A program made the translations under genes and the position numbers. Shown here piece by piece: positions 1 through 9,969 of a DNA stretch of 64,000 nucleotides. How positions within the stretch are numbered: the first letter of the stretch is position 1; each line of letters starts with the position of its first letter. The stretch lies in contig NC_134568.1 in NCBI RefSeq assembly GCF_050947875.1, forward strand, positions 258,799,115 to 258,863,114, written 5' to 3'. Under the pieces are notes generated by a model that was not told the DNA's origin, did not search any database, and worked only from the letters and a program-made list of their open reading frames with translations. The DNA is from Dermacentor variabilis. Its lineage: Eukaryota; Arthropoda; Arachnida; Ixodida; Ixodidae.

Positions 1-354
1 AAAAAATATTCAGTTTAAGACTGAAGGTGCAACACTAGCAACATGTTGCAAACCAACTTTTTAATGTTACCATTTACCCCATAAGGCGAATGACCCATCT
101 CATCTGCCTATCAGAAGACTGCGTTGGAGCCTCTGCGACGAGACAATGAAGGTACGAACGTCTATGCCTCCACGTGAGATGATTCAGGAGATGGGCGAGC
201 TTTGTCAATTCGAATGACTTTACATGCGGATCATTATTGGCTAATAAATGCTGCAATGACCGCCTCCACTGAACCCCAGACGGCTTTGTTTCAACAGCTC
301 CCAGCTCACAAACAGTGATCAAATAAATTAGTTCCTAGCATTCCACATCATTGC

Positions 355-762
355 CTAAGAAAGCGAAATGTATTCACTCTTCTCGGCAGTTAATCTGGCG
401 TGTTGTCTCGACTGGCCGACAACGTCTGCTAGAGACATCTCAGCGTAATTCATGCCAGTCATACGTGACACTGCAGAGGGCGTAACTGTTTCTTCAATAA
501 AGGAGGAAGAAGTCACAGCTATTGGATCACATCTTTTTCTTTGACATGATGAATAGAACTTATGGACTATTGGTACAGTCAGGCCTTCTTGCACTAATCG
601 CGACCGTGCGGATGAAGACGGCACACTCTCCTGCAGCTGATTCCCGGATCTTAGCAGACGGCACCGAACGCTTAGCAGGCGCGTGCTGGCGGTCCTATAC
701 TGCAGTGCAGCCAGCGGCCGACGACGCTGGCTGACGTAGATGACCTTCCCCTGGGGCGCCAT
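355..762 (-). other. Second open frame beside HMG copy 1, conserved in copy 2
   Basis: This 135-codon frame overlaps the end of the HMG-box frame by 68 bp and continues past its stop in another phase. The corresponding region of the second unit (4500-4990) keeps the same reading with mostly conservative changes. Shared words include STASTRL or RTASTRL, VPSSSA, VHKxYSSCQRK, VSRMTG, LADVVG and TAEKSEYIS. Copy 2 has a stop where copy 1 reads Tyr after MTGMN. This may be the true C-terminus of the protein, reached by an intron or a frame change, or a downstream exon. I do not recognise the sequence. Confidence 0.35.
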
Positions 763-1852
763 CTGCAGAGCCTAGCGCCTCCAAGAATCCGGCCTGGTCG
801 AACGTCGACGTGCCCGTAGACGAGTCGTCGTCCTCTTCGTCCAGGAGCGTGGGGGATAGCTGATTATCCAGCATTGTTCGGGCATATGGCGTTTTAGGCT
901 GTTTAAGTTTCCGAGCTGCCGTTAACTCAGCGGTCGGCACGGCGTTTTCTCTGTTGGCCCCTCGCACTGATGGTGGCAGAGGACCGGGGAACCGGTGGAC
1001 GTTGTAGGGCCGTGCATCCGAGCGAGACGACGCCGTGGCCGTGACAGTGGCTGACGGCCTAGGGAGCGGCATTCCCAGAGCATCGCCCGAATCGCTGCCA
1101 CTGGCAGCGGTGGTTGCACGTTGTTCTTTCCGTTGCGGCGGCGGATGTTGTTGGTGCTGGAACTCCAGGGAGCCTCGACCGTGGGCCACAGCCGTGGAAA
1201 TGCTCGGCTGCTGCTGCTCGTCCCCGGAAGTGCAATTCTTGAGCTTGCTGGCAATCGCATTGGTTCTGCGCGCCTGCCTCTTGCACCGCTGGGTCTCACG
1301 CGAACTGTACACGTATCCCGGATGCCTCTTTCTGTTGACGGCCTTGCGCTGGAGAGGCTCCTTGTAGGCGAGGTTGAGAGAACGCCACAGCTTGGCCGGG
1401 CGGCTGCTCACACGCTGGTTGTTTTCGTTCGCGTTCTCAGCGGCCACCGATCGCCTCTTCTCACGCGCGACCAGCATCGAGGCGTTTGGAGGCCGCGGAA
1501 TGCGCGACCGCAGCTGGTAACTGTGTTGGACCTCGCTGCTCGATGATGCACCACCACGCCGGGATCGGAGGCCACGGTAGGCGCCGCCGTCGCCGCTTCT
1601 GCTGCCGGCTGCGACAGGAGCCGCGCGATGCTTCGCAGGCGCGTGCTGTTTTACCGGGGACGGCTGACTTTCACGGGTGTCGTCGTCGGCAGAGCCCACG
1701 GTGTCCAAAGGTGTAGCCGTCCGAGGATCCGTCCGGGCCGAACGACGAGCTTCTCCTTCTTCTGCTTCCTCTTCTTCTACTTTTGAGCTCGTGACCCGCG
1801 CCCTCTCGTGGCTCGCGAAAACACGAGCGGATAAAGCTGATGAATTTAAATT
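695..1852 (-). CDS. Diverged HMG-box (Sox/mating-type-like) protein, copy 1; no ATG seen
   Basis: An open frame runs from just after a stop at 1855 down to a stop at 695. It contains an HMG box (about residues 69-138 counting from a TTG at 1708). The box starts IPRPPNASMLVAREKRR, like the RPMNAFMVW start of Sox boxes and the IPRPPNA start of fungal mating-type boxes. It goes on through AAENANENNQRVSSR, the conserved KLWRSL of helix 3, and ends with HPGYVY, like Sox HPDYKY. The first-helix Trp of Sox is replaced (LVA for MVW). The rest is low complexity: Ser/Arg-rich before the box, Gln/Pro/His-rich after it, then an acidic stretch. HMG boxes bind and bend DNA. No in-frame ATG precedes the box, so an upstream exon is needed or this is a pseudogene. 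Domain call by eye; function unknown. Confidence 0.6.
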   Translation of the reverse strand, partial: NLNSSALSARVFASHERARVTSSKVEEEEAEEGEARRSARTDPRTATPLDTVGSADDDTRESQPSPVKQHAPAKHRAAPVAAGSRSGDGGAYRGLRSRRGGASSSSEVQHSYQLRSRIPRPPNASMLVAREKRRSVAAENANENNQRVSSRPAKLWRSLNLAYKEPLQRKAVNRKRHPGYVYSSRETQRCKRQARRTNAIASKLKNCTSGDEQQQPSISTAVAHGRGSLEFQHQQHPPPQRKEQRATTAASGSDSGDALGMPLPRPSATVTATASSRSDARPYNVHRFPGPLPPSVRGANRENAVPTAELTAARKLKQPKTPYARTMLDNQLSPTLLDEEDDDSSTGTSTFDQAGFLEALGSADGAPGEGHLRQPASSAAGCTAV

Positions 1853-2132
1853 TCACTTAAAAATTTGAGAAAAGATAAATTCGCGGCCTTTCTTTGTGAC
1901 GCGGAAAAAATATTGCATGATAGGTACGTATTTAAATGTGCCTGAATCGGACGTTTCCTAGAGTGCTTTACAATTTCCTCAGTTGAAGTGTTTGTCACTA
2001 AATATATAACTTGCTGAGCTAATTCGTTAATCTGCACTAATTAGACAACTAAAAAATATACATGAAATTGCGCGATTCGCACCCCATAAGAGGTACGACA
2101 ACATGGTTTCGTGAGGAGATTATTGGATGAAG

Positions 2133-2137
<5 letters not shown>

Positions 2138-2215
<78 letters not shown>

Positions 2216-2247
2216 GAAGAAGTAGAAGAAGAAGAAGAAGAAGAAGG
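2138..2247. repeat. (AAT)n followed by (GAA)n microsatellite
   Basis: About 76 bp of AAT repeats run directly into AGA/GAA repeats. On the - strand a repeat-like sequence (2250-2400) lies upstream, which suggests an A/T-rich retroelement tail as the origin. The long Ile or Leu frames over it are artefacts of the repeat. Confidence 0.9.
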
Positions 2248-2249
2248 AC

Positions 2250-4080
2250 CACCATCTTATTTTTACAGCCAAGCTGTCTATAGCCAGGATGCTGGTATTT
2301 CTGCGTGGCGTAACGTTGACAGAAAAATATCGTCATCAATGGCTCATAACCCCGTAAGGCAGAGGCCACAAGCACTCAGCAAAAGGAAGCTTTGGAATCA
2401 CGCATACAACATGGAGAGCATGCAGCATACTTTTCAATAAAGAACAAGCTTAAGACGAACATCCGAACCCTATAAGTGATGATAAGGAGTTCCTCCGCCT
2501 ACGTGCAATGCGAAGCACGTAGTGTTCCCCACATAGTTTTCCCGGCAAAGATTATCGTTGCGCAATCTGTCGCGGCGACGGCAGCTTGACTGTAGCATAC
2601 GACGCAGGGAGTGACGCAACTACATTTTTGGTACGTAAAAGAAGGACCCGCCTGGCGAGTGATTCCTGTTTTGACAGTGCTATGGGAAGGCCACATCTAT
2701 AGTGAGGACTCCTGAAGAGAAGCGTGCATACGAGGCGCGGCGAATTTCTCTCCTCTCTAGTCCACTGTTTGTAGGTGCACACGAATTAACGGCGCAAGCC
2801 ATGTCGCAGGCCGTCGAAAAGTATTAGGCTAATAATTAGGTAAAGTGCATGTGAATGTGGCCACCTGATTAATTTCCACCTTCGTCGCAATGGCTAATTG
2901 TTCTAGTAGTTTACGCCGTCGCAGTCGAGCCACTTTCAGAGCGAGGATTGGAGGCCATTTTTTTCATCTTGTCTGTCTTTTTCCCTCAAATGCGGTCACA
3001 CTTTACGGGCAATTGGCGAATAGCCAGCTGTTACATAGTGTTTATTTAGGGCGGGGAGGCGTGCGGCCGTAGAATGCTGTGCTATTTCAAAGTCAGGAGG
3101 GGAAAAATGAAATATGCGGAATCCTATGCAAATTATAATTTTCAATTTTTATAATTATAAATTTTTAAAGGTTGCTTGTGGCAGATAACGCCATTCTAAT
3201 TCATAAGGTGGTCGATTCGAAGCAGCGGACACGACTTGCACAAAAAATTGTGCTGTTTGTTTGTTTTTTTTGTTTGTTTTTGTCTCATATACTGGCTCAT
3301 ACCCAGCATGGGGGATCGGCCAAAAATAGGATAAGTGAAGAAAATGATTGTACGACTCTAAAAAGTGACACTATTGGGAAGATTTGAAAATTTGGGAAGA
3401 CTTTTGCCGCGTCCCCCAAGGCATTTCTGTAAGGAATGTCTTGAATAAATGAATAAAGAAAGAAAGAAAGAAAGCTAAAAAGAACGAAGTCATAAGAAGT
3501 CAATGAACCTCTTTGAAGTCAACTTGGCTCCCTGGATACGTGACACTCATATGCTCCGCTATTCAATGACAAAAACAAATTTAAAATTTATCCCGTGCTT
3601 GGTGGAACGTAACCTGATTTACATATATATACAAACACAGGGCGCACATGACACATTTCAGAGTTGGCAAATCTCTGGGCCGCTACGATGCTCTTATGCT
3701 AATTGGATCAACCTCGACATTCATCATGAGATGGGCACTTCTTGAATTCAATTCAGTGCATGCTTCTCCGAGTCCAACCGTTTCTTTTCTTTTTTTTTTT
3801 TTTTAGAGCGAGCCACTCCCACCGTTCTCGTGGGCCGATGCCGGCGATTTGCGATTAAAACGTATCTGCCATAGGGGCGACTGGGTACGCTCACTCAGTT
3901 ACTGCACTAGATTACTCCACTGGGACCTTAGGCGGGAGCTAGTAACGCTGTTCTTTGTTATTTTCTTCTATGCCTCTCTCATCTTTATGATGAAACAAGC
4001 GAAGTATCATTATAAATCTGTCGCTAGGCGCCTGACCCCATCCATGGCAGCAAATGCATATAATTACAAGTTCAAAATGA
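2250..4080. other. Spacer between the two HMG-box units; no gene seen
   Basis: I see no supported coding region here. 2280-2400 looks like interspersed repeat sequence. 3360-3476 resembles the 3' end of a 5'-truncated non-LTR element on the + strand: GAATAAATGAATAAA at about 3443 followed by (GAAA)n. The rest is AT-rich and unassigned. Confidence 0.5.
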
Positions 4081-4826
4081 AATCTAGTATTCTACTGAAA
4101 CATTTGTTGAGTTCAAGTGTGAAGTTCTAATGCTAGCAACAAGCTATACACAGTTTTTCATGTTACCCTTTATCATGTAAAGTGCCCACGTCTCATCTGC
4201 CTATTACAAGACGGTGCTGGTGGCTCTGCGACGCGACAATGAAGATACGAACGCCTATGTCTGCACCTGAGACGATTCAAGGGATGACCAAGCTTTGTAA
4301 ATTAGGATGACTTTTCATGTTTACCAGTATTAGCTAATAAATGTCACAATGACCACCTCCGCTGAGCCCAAGACGGTTTTGTTTCAACAGCTCTCAGAAT
4401 ATCACAAGCGGGGATTAAATAAACTAGTTTGATCCTGCACCAGAACAGAGTTTGCGAGCTCCCAGCAGCCCACTTCATTTCCAATTAAAGAATGCGAAAT
4501 ATATTCGCTCTTCTCCGCAGTTATTCTGCCGTGTTGTCTCCACCAGCCGACAACGTCTGCTAGAGGCATCTCAGCCTAATTGATGCCAGTCATACGTGAC
4601 ACCGTAGAGGACGTAACTGCTTCTTCATTAAAGGAGGAAGAAGGCACAGCAATTGCATCACATTTTTTTTCTTTGACATGATGAATATAACTTATGAACA
4701 TTTGGCGTAATCCGGCATCCTCCCACTAATCGCGATAATGCGGATGAGGACGGCACAATGTTCTGCAGCTTATTGCCGGTTTTTAGCAGCTGACCCTGAA
4801 CCCCTGGCAGGCGCGTGCTTGCGGTG

Positions 4827-5996
4827 CTATACTGCGGTGCAGCCAGAAGCCGACGACGATGGCTGACCTTGGCCTGGGGCGCCATCTGCAGAGCCTTGGG
4901 TCTCCCGGATTCTACCCTGGTCAAACGGCGACGTGCCCGCAGACGAGTCGCCTTCGTTATCCAGGGCTGTAGGGTATAGCTGATTATCAAGCGTTGTTAG
5001 GGCATTCGGCTTTTCATGCTCTTTGAATGCGCGAGCTGCCGTTAACTGAGCGGTGGGCACGGCGTTTTCTCTGTTGGTGCCGTGCACTCATGGTGGCAGA
5101 GGAATGGGGAACCGGTGGACGTTGTAGGGCAGCGCAGCCGAGCGAGCCGACGCCGTGGCTGTGACAGTGGCCGACGGCCTGGGGAGCGGCATTCCCTGAG
5201 CAGCGCCCGAATCGCTGCCACGGGCAGCGCTGGTTGCACGTTGTTCTTTCCTTTGCGGTGGCGGTGACGGCGGCGGCGGATGTTGTTGGTGCTGGAACTC
5301 CGGTGTGCCTCGACCCTGGGCCACGGCAACGGAAATGCTCGGCCCCTGCTGCTCGTCCCCGGAAGTGCCATTCTTGAGCTTGCTGGCAATCGCCTTGGTC
5401 CTGCGCGCCTGCCTCTGGCACCACTTGGCCTCACGCGGATTGGACACGTATCCCGGAGGCTTCCTTCTGTGGACGGCGGCAGCTGCGGCCGCCTTGCGCT
5501 GGCGAGGCTCCTTGTCGGCGACGCTGAGAGAACGCCACAGCTTGCCCAGGCGGCTGCTCACGCGCTGGTTGTTTTCGTTCGCGTTCTCAGCGGCCACCGA
5601 TCGCCTCTTCTCACGCGCGACCAGCATCGAGGCGTTTGGAGGCCGCGGAATGCGCGACCGCAGCTGGTAACTGTGTTGGACCTCGCTGCTCGACGATGCA
5701 CCCCCCACGCCGGGATCGGAGGCCACGTCAGGCACCCCCGTCGCCGCTTCTGCTGCCGGCCGTGACAGGAGGCTCGCAATGCTTCGCAGGCGCGTGCGGT
5801 TGGTCGTCTGCCGAAGCGAAGCCGACGGCGACGACTGAATTTTACCGGGGTCGTCTTCGGCAGAGCCCAGGGCGTCCAAAGTTGTAGCCGTCCAAGAATC
5901 CGTCCGGGCCGAACGGCGAGCTTCTTCTTCTTCTACTAGTGCTTCGATGTTCTTTTTAGCTCGTGACCCTCGCCCTCTCGTGGCTCGAGAAGACAC
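4827..5996 (-). pseudogene. Diverged HMG-box protein, copy 2, with premature stop
   Basis: The frame opens at a GTG at 5996 (no ATG seen) and reads 302 codons to a TGA at 5088-5090. At that point copy 1 has a sense codon. Past the stop the same frame continues to 4827 and ends in the same ASGCTAV-type tail as copy 1. The HMG box is at about residues 115-188: IPRPPNASMLVAREKRR, AAENANENNQRVSSRLGKLWRSLS, then PPGYVS. A six-alanine expansion sits inside helix 3. Copy 1 has lost the LG before KLW that copy 2 keeps, so each copy keeps ancestral features. The stop and missing ATG favour a pseudogene. A shorter protein that keeps the whole HMG box cannot be excluded. Confidence 0.6.
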
Positions 5997-6143
5997 GTGT
6001 GGATAAAGCTAATGAATATAGAAGTTAAATTCCACTTAAAAATTTGAGAAAAGATAAATTCGCGGCCTTTCATTATGATGACGGCAAAAATATTGCGTAA
6101 TAGGTACGAACGTAAATATTGCTGAATCCGACGCTTTCTAGAG

Positions 6144-6360
<217 letters not shown>

Positions 6361-6540
6361 CTAGAGCACTCTACAATTTGGTCATTGTGTTTGTCCTTAG
6401 ATATATGACTTGCTCAGTTGAATAATTAATATGGACTAATGAGGAAACTAAACAAAATTCAAGGCATCGTGTGATTTCCTCCCAAAAGGAGGCCGACGTG
6501 ATTTCGTCGTAATAATCAATCATGCTATCAATCAAATGTG

Positions 6541-6720
<180 letters not shown>

Positions 6721-6865
6721 TCTTTGCTAGGTCTGCCGAAGCCCTTCCGTTGGCTTGTACGCTATAATAAGAATAATAATAACAACCATCGTTAGTAGTA
6801 CTAGTAGTAGCAGTACTGTATGGCGTGCGCCAGCGCTCAGCCCTATAGGGTTTTCCTGGGCACGG

Positions 6866-6955
6866 TAAATAAATAAATGAATAAATGAAAGATTGATTGC
6901 TTGATTGCTTGATTGATTGATTGATTGATTGGATAAATAAATAAATAAATAAATT
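6866..6955. repeat. Compound (AAAT)n/(GATT)n microsatellite
   Basis: AAATAAATGAATAAATG runs into repeated GATT units and then AAAT units. It is next to the retroelement debris at 6690-6860. Confidence 0.85.
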
Positions 6956-7158
6956 CGCGATTATTATTACATCTCCGAGTACGCTTACACGCTGTTCAAC
7001 CAAAGTTCCAATAACGGCATTGTAATTTGTAACACATGGGCGCAATCACTCCCCTTCAATACTTCCCGTCATGAAACTGCCGCGTAACGCTGTGGCAGCT
7101 AGCGTTCCATACAGTGCCAGCAGCGGAAGCACCGGCCGTGGCGCTGGCGCAGCTAGAA

Positions 7159-7160
<2 letters not shown>

Positions 7161-7199
<39 letters not shown>
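7161..7199. repeat. (GA)n microsatellite
   Basis: A near-pure GA tract of about 39 bp immediately before the LINE fragment at 7204. Confidence 0.95.
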
Positions 7200-7201
<2 letters not shown>

Positions 7202-7203
7202 CG

Positions 7204-7840
7204 TAGCCACGGTCAACCAAAGTAAATATCTGGGTGCATAGGTAAACGAAGGAAGGACATATCTCAAGCAAACAACAAGATAATCCAAGGAGGCGAGGCG
7301 GAATGCTGCAATAATGAAGCATATAGAGCCCTTCTGGGCTGCAGTAAATATGAGAGGGTGCGAGGAATCTGGAAAGGAGTCATGTGGCCAGCGCCAAAGT
7401 TCGCAAATGTAATTCTGCGCATCAAATCAGACATCTCGTCCGGCTTGGAAGCTAACCAAAGATCGCTAGGCCGTATGGCTTTGGGGGCCCGCGGTAAAAA
7501 CACAAATGAGGCAGTACAGGGGGACAAGGGTTGGGCCTCTTTTCGAGCGAGAAAAGCGAAACTCAAAAATGAGTTTTCGAGGGAGACCCAGGGACGTGAG
7601 AGAAAATAAACGGGCGGCTAACGTGCACAAGTATTTGTTACTCAAAAGCGCGGACACAGAACGGAGGAAGAGATCGAGAAAGCTGGCACCAATGCTCAGG
7701 GTAATTGAAAGTCTAAATAGACAACCAGGCGTCACTAAAAAGAAAATGAGAGACACAGAGAGAGCAAATTCGATACAAAGGGTGGAAACAAAGAAATGTA
7801 ACAGAAATTATGATAATTGTCGACTAATGCCTGAGCATTC
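7204..7840 (+). mobile_element. Decayed LINE open-frame fragment (RT C-terminal side)
   Basis: Pieces in different + frames read like the part of a LINE pol just after the RT core. One is a KYLG...VNEG...YL segment at about 7224-7260. Another is a basic region with HKYL and SRKLAPMLRVIESLNRQPG at about 7506-7760. Several frameshifts and stops make it non-functional. The family (RTE- or CR1-like) is uncertain. Confidence 0.45.
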
Positions 7841-8280
7841 TTTGGATTGGCTGTTCCTTCTGTTTTGCTTGTGATGCTAGCTAACGCATATCTACCCGTC
7901 GCTTTTTCCGGAGCCGAAGAATGCTTACGCATTAGTGGAAAATTCTCAGAATTTCTGTAGCATTTTTTATCAAGCGTCGCAGTATAACCTCGTTTCCGAT
8001 CCGCTTCTGAAGACCAGTGTTTTCCGCAACCATCTTAAGCAACTTGCGATTCTTTCTTTTTTGTAACATATATTATCAATCTTTTAGCTAATATTGGTCC
8101 CATTTTCAAGCATTTATTTTACCACGATGTCTAGTAGTTCTAACGCCGTCAAAATAACGCCATTTCAACGAACTAGCTTTATCGTGCGCAATACGTACCT
8201 GGTGGCTCCATGAATGCCACGAGACATTGTTTGGGGTCACTATACATTTGTGAACCATCATCGTTGTGTTACGTTTCGAA
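7840..8280. other. No gene seen
   Basis: Unassigned AT-rich sequence between the LINE fragment and the interspersed repeat that starts near 8283. No coding, RNA or terminal-repeat signal was found. Confidence 0.5.
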
Positions 8281-8329
8281 TCGAAACAGAGCGCACTTTC
8301 GCGATACAGTTGAGGGACTTTGAGAGCGC

Positions 8330-8740
8330 AGTTAACGGTGCAAAGTGAAGTGCAATAGAAAAAAATTCGCAGTTCCGCCCGAAAGGCGAAGCACCGATTG
8401 CGATAGCAAATTAGTGGATAGCTGTACGAAGTAAGGATAGTAGGTTTATCGGCCGTATAAACTTGTAAACATTCGCTTGCTAACTAAATTGACAATGATA
8501 GAATGTGTAAGCGTGACTCAACGAGGACGTAGAAAGAAAGAGACACACGGACACAGCGCTGTCCTTGTGTGCCTGCTTCTTTCTACGTCCTCGTTCAGTC
8601 GCTCTTACACATTCTATCATAGATTGAAACCAACGAGCCCGTCAACGTGTTTTAACTAAATTAACCAGCACGGCTCCACGCGCGTACATGTAAACATGAA
8701 CACACATCGCGCGATGACAGCGGAAACTGTCTGTGGAAAC
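8330..8740 (+). repeat. Interspersed repeat copy, inverted copy at 38130-38370
   Basis: The stretch with GCGATAGCAAATTAGTGGATAG, ACGAAGTAAGGAT and CCGTATAAACTT, then an AACTAAATTAAC segment and ATGTAAACATGAACAC, matches the reverse complement of 38130-38370 with moderate divergence. It continues past the hairpin insertion at 8494-8652. No coding capacity was seen. Confidence 0.7.
8494..8652 (-). mobile_element. Snap-back hairpin element, copy 1
   Basis: A 159-bp insertion in the 8330-8740 repeat, flanked by TAACTAAATTGAC (8481-8493) and TAACTAAATTAAC (8653-8665), a 13-bp target duplication with one mismatch. The uninterrupted repeat at 38130-38370 has this motif once. On the - strand it has a head of about 35 nt containing GTTGAC and GGCTCGTTGGT. 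A near-perfect inverted repeat with arms of about 60 nt follows (outer end TGATAGAATGTGTAAG, apex GGACAGCGCTGTGTCC) and runs almost to the insertion end. It has no coding capacity. The target duplication suggests LINE-type retrotransposition. Confidence 0.75.
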
Positions 8741-9179
8741 GCTGGAGTTCCGTGCATCTGTCGCTTCAAGGCGTACCGAACGTCGAAAGCACAGGGCATA
8801 CCAAGCTACCGGCACTACGCGCACTCTGCAAACACCGCAGATCGCTTTGAAGGTGAGGCCCGCGCAGGCTCGCACTTTAACCAAGTCGCACACCGCGTTC
8901 AAGACAGACGAGCGCCGGCAACGCGTCCCTACGGCGTCCGCGAAGGTTCATTAGGATTGGAATGTTTAATGATTCGAGAGAATACAAACTGTCGAGAGTT
9001 ACCACTGTTGACGGAGAACATTGCAACAGTTGTGTGCATGTATGTCTAGATACTCTTTAAATAACTCGGCTAAAGATAGCTGCATGAGCGTGCTGTTTAG
9101 CTGGTTCATAAATCCAGTTGAAGCATTATTTTGCTCACAATATCATTTCTCTGGCAAATGCAGCGTAGGATTTAGTAGT

Positions 9180-9284
9180 TCCTGAAGGTTTCGTGCTACA
9201 TCCGCGAGGAATAATGACCATGAGTGTCGCGCAAGGACCCCTGCTCTCGGTTCAGGAGGCAAATAGTGCGCAAGTACAGCTTGA

Positions 9285-9290
<6 letters not shown>
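9180..9290 (+). repeat. Dispersed repeat, second copy at 22205-22315
   Basis: The GAAGGTTTCGTGCTACATCC start, GCGAGGAATAATGACCATG and GTGTCGCGCA stretches match 22205-22315 in the same orientation at high identity. This copy runs into a (GA)n tract at about 9286-9323. Confidence 0.7.

Positions 9291-9323
<33 letters not shown>
9286..9323. repeat. (GA)n microsatellite
   Basis: GA tract directly after the dispersed repeat at 9180. The other copy of that repeat, at 22205, lacks the tract. Confidence 0.9.
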
Positions 9324-9324
<1 letters not shown>

Positions 9325-9629
9325 CGGGGTGGGAAAGGCAGGGAGGTTAACCGGAAGAGATTCTGGTTTGCCACCCTGCACTGGGGTATAAGGGTAAGGG
9401 GAAATGAAAGACGGGAAGAATAGGGCAGGGGGGGGGGGCGGAGACATAGAGCAAAGGCACGAAAAAAAAAGATAAGGAGGTGCGGAGCGTTCGTGAGAAC
9501 TATAGTCTCTATAATAGGCCACTCGAATGCAAAAATTTCAAGAGCGCCTTGACCGACTTGCGGTGTGACGAATGTAGGCCAGGACTGTCTGCTCCGGAAG
9601 CGGCCGGTCGTCAAGACGGGCCAGCGCAG

Positions 9630-9968
9630 TCACGAATCACTGCATGCGTGCGTCGCATCGGGAATAACGGCAAACAACGTGTTCAATACTTTCCTCGCTG
9701 CCGTAGTCGTCACACGAGCACTATCTGCCCTTTTGACGCGGAAAGCAAATGATTTGATAAATTGTTGCAATGTGCCCCGAGCGTTGCTGAACAGGACAAT
9801 GTCATCGGGAAGCTGAAGGTTGTTGAGATATTTGTCGTTGTCCATCGCCCTAATTCTTCCCAGCCTAATAGCTTGAATACTTCTAAGCATGCAATAAATA
9901 TAATTGGAGAGATTGTGTCTCCTTGCCTGACGGTTTTCTCGATAAGTGTTTCTTCTTTTTTTTTTCAC
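9630..9968 (-). pseudogene. Reverse transcriptase fragment of a LINE (probably RTE-like)
   Basis: The frame contains a segment resembling the RT region around motif C: SIQAIRLGRIRAMDND, then KYLNNLQLPDDIVLFSN. The usual FADD core reads PDD here. No RT motif A or B lies in the same frame and the 5' end is lost in an A-rich stretch. Only the DD-IVLFS motif supports the call, so the family is tentative. Confidence 0.5.
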
Positions 9969-9969
9969 T

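Larger units (their letters stand above)
1..2130 (-). repeat. Direct duplication, unit 1 (HMG-box unit)
   Basis: This segment aligns along most of its length with 4080-6520 in the same orientation, with a period of about 4.15 kb (1413 pairs with 5563). Similarity covers the HMG-box frame, its 3' flank (1-700 against 4140-4850) and the 5' flank (1860-2130 against 6020-6520). Outside the HMG core the copies differ by substitutions and small indels, so the duplication is not recent. The left end runs off the window. About 1.95 kb of unrelated sequence separates the units. Confidence 0.85.

Noticed and set aside
1035..1716. Long + strand frames opposite the HMG-box copy 1
   Set aside because: Antisense shadows of a GC-rich coding region; the HMG motif is on the - strand.
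2049..2375. Open frame with runs of Ile and Leu
   Set aside because: Produced by the (AAT)n/(GAA)n microsatellite.
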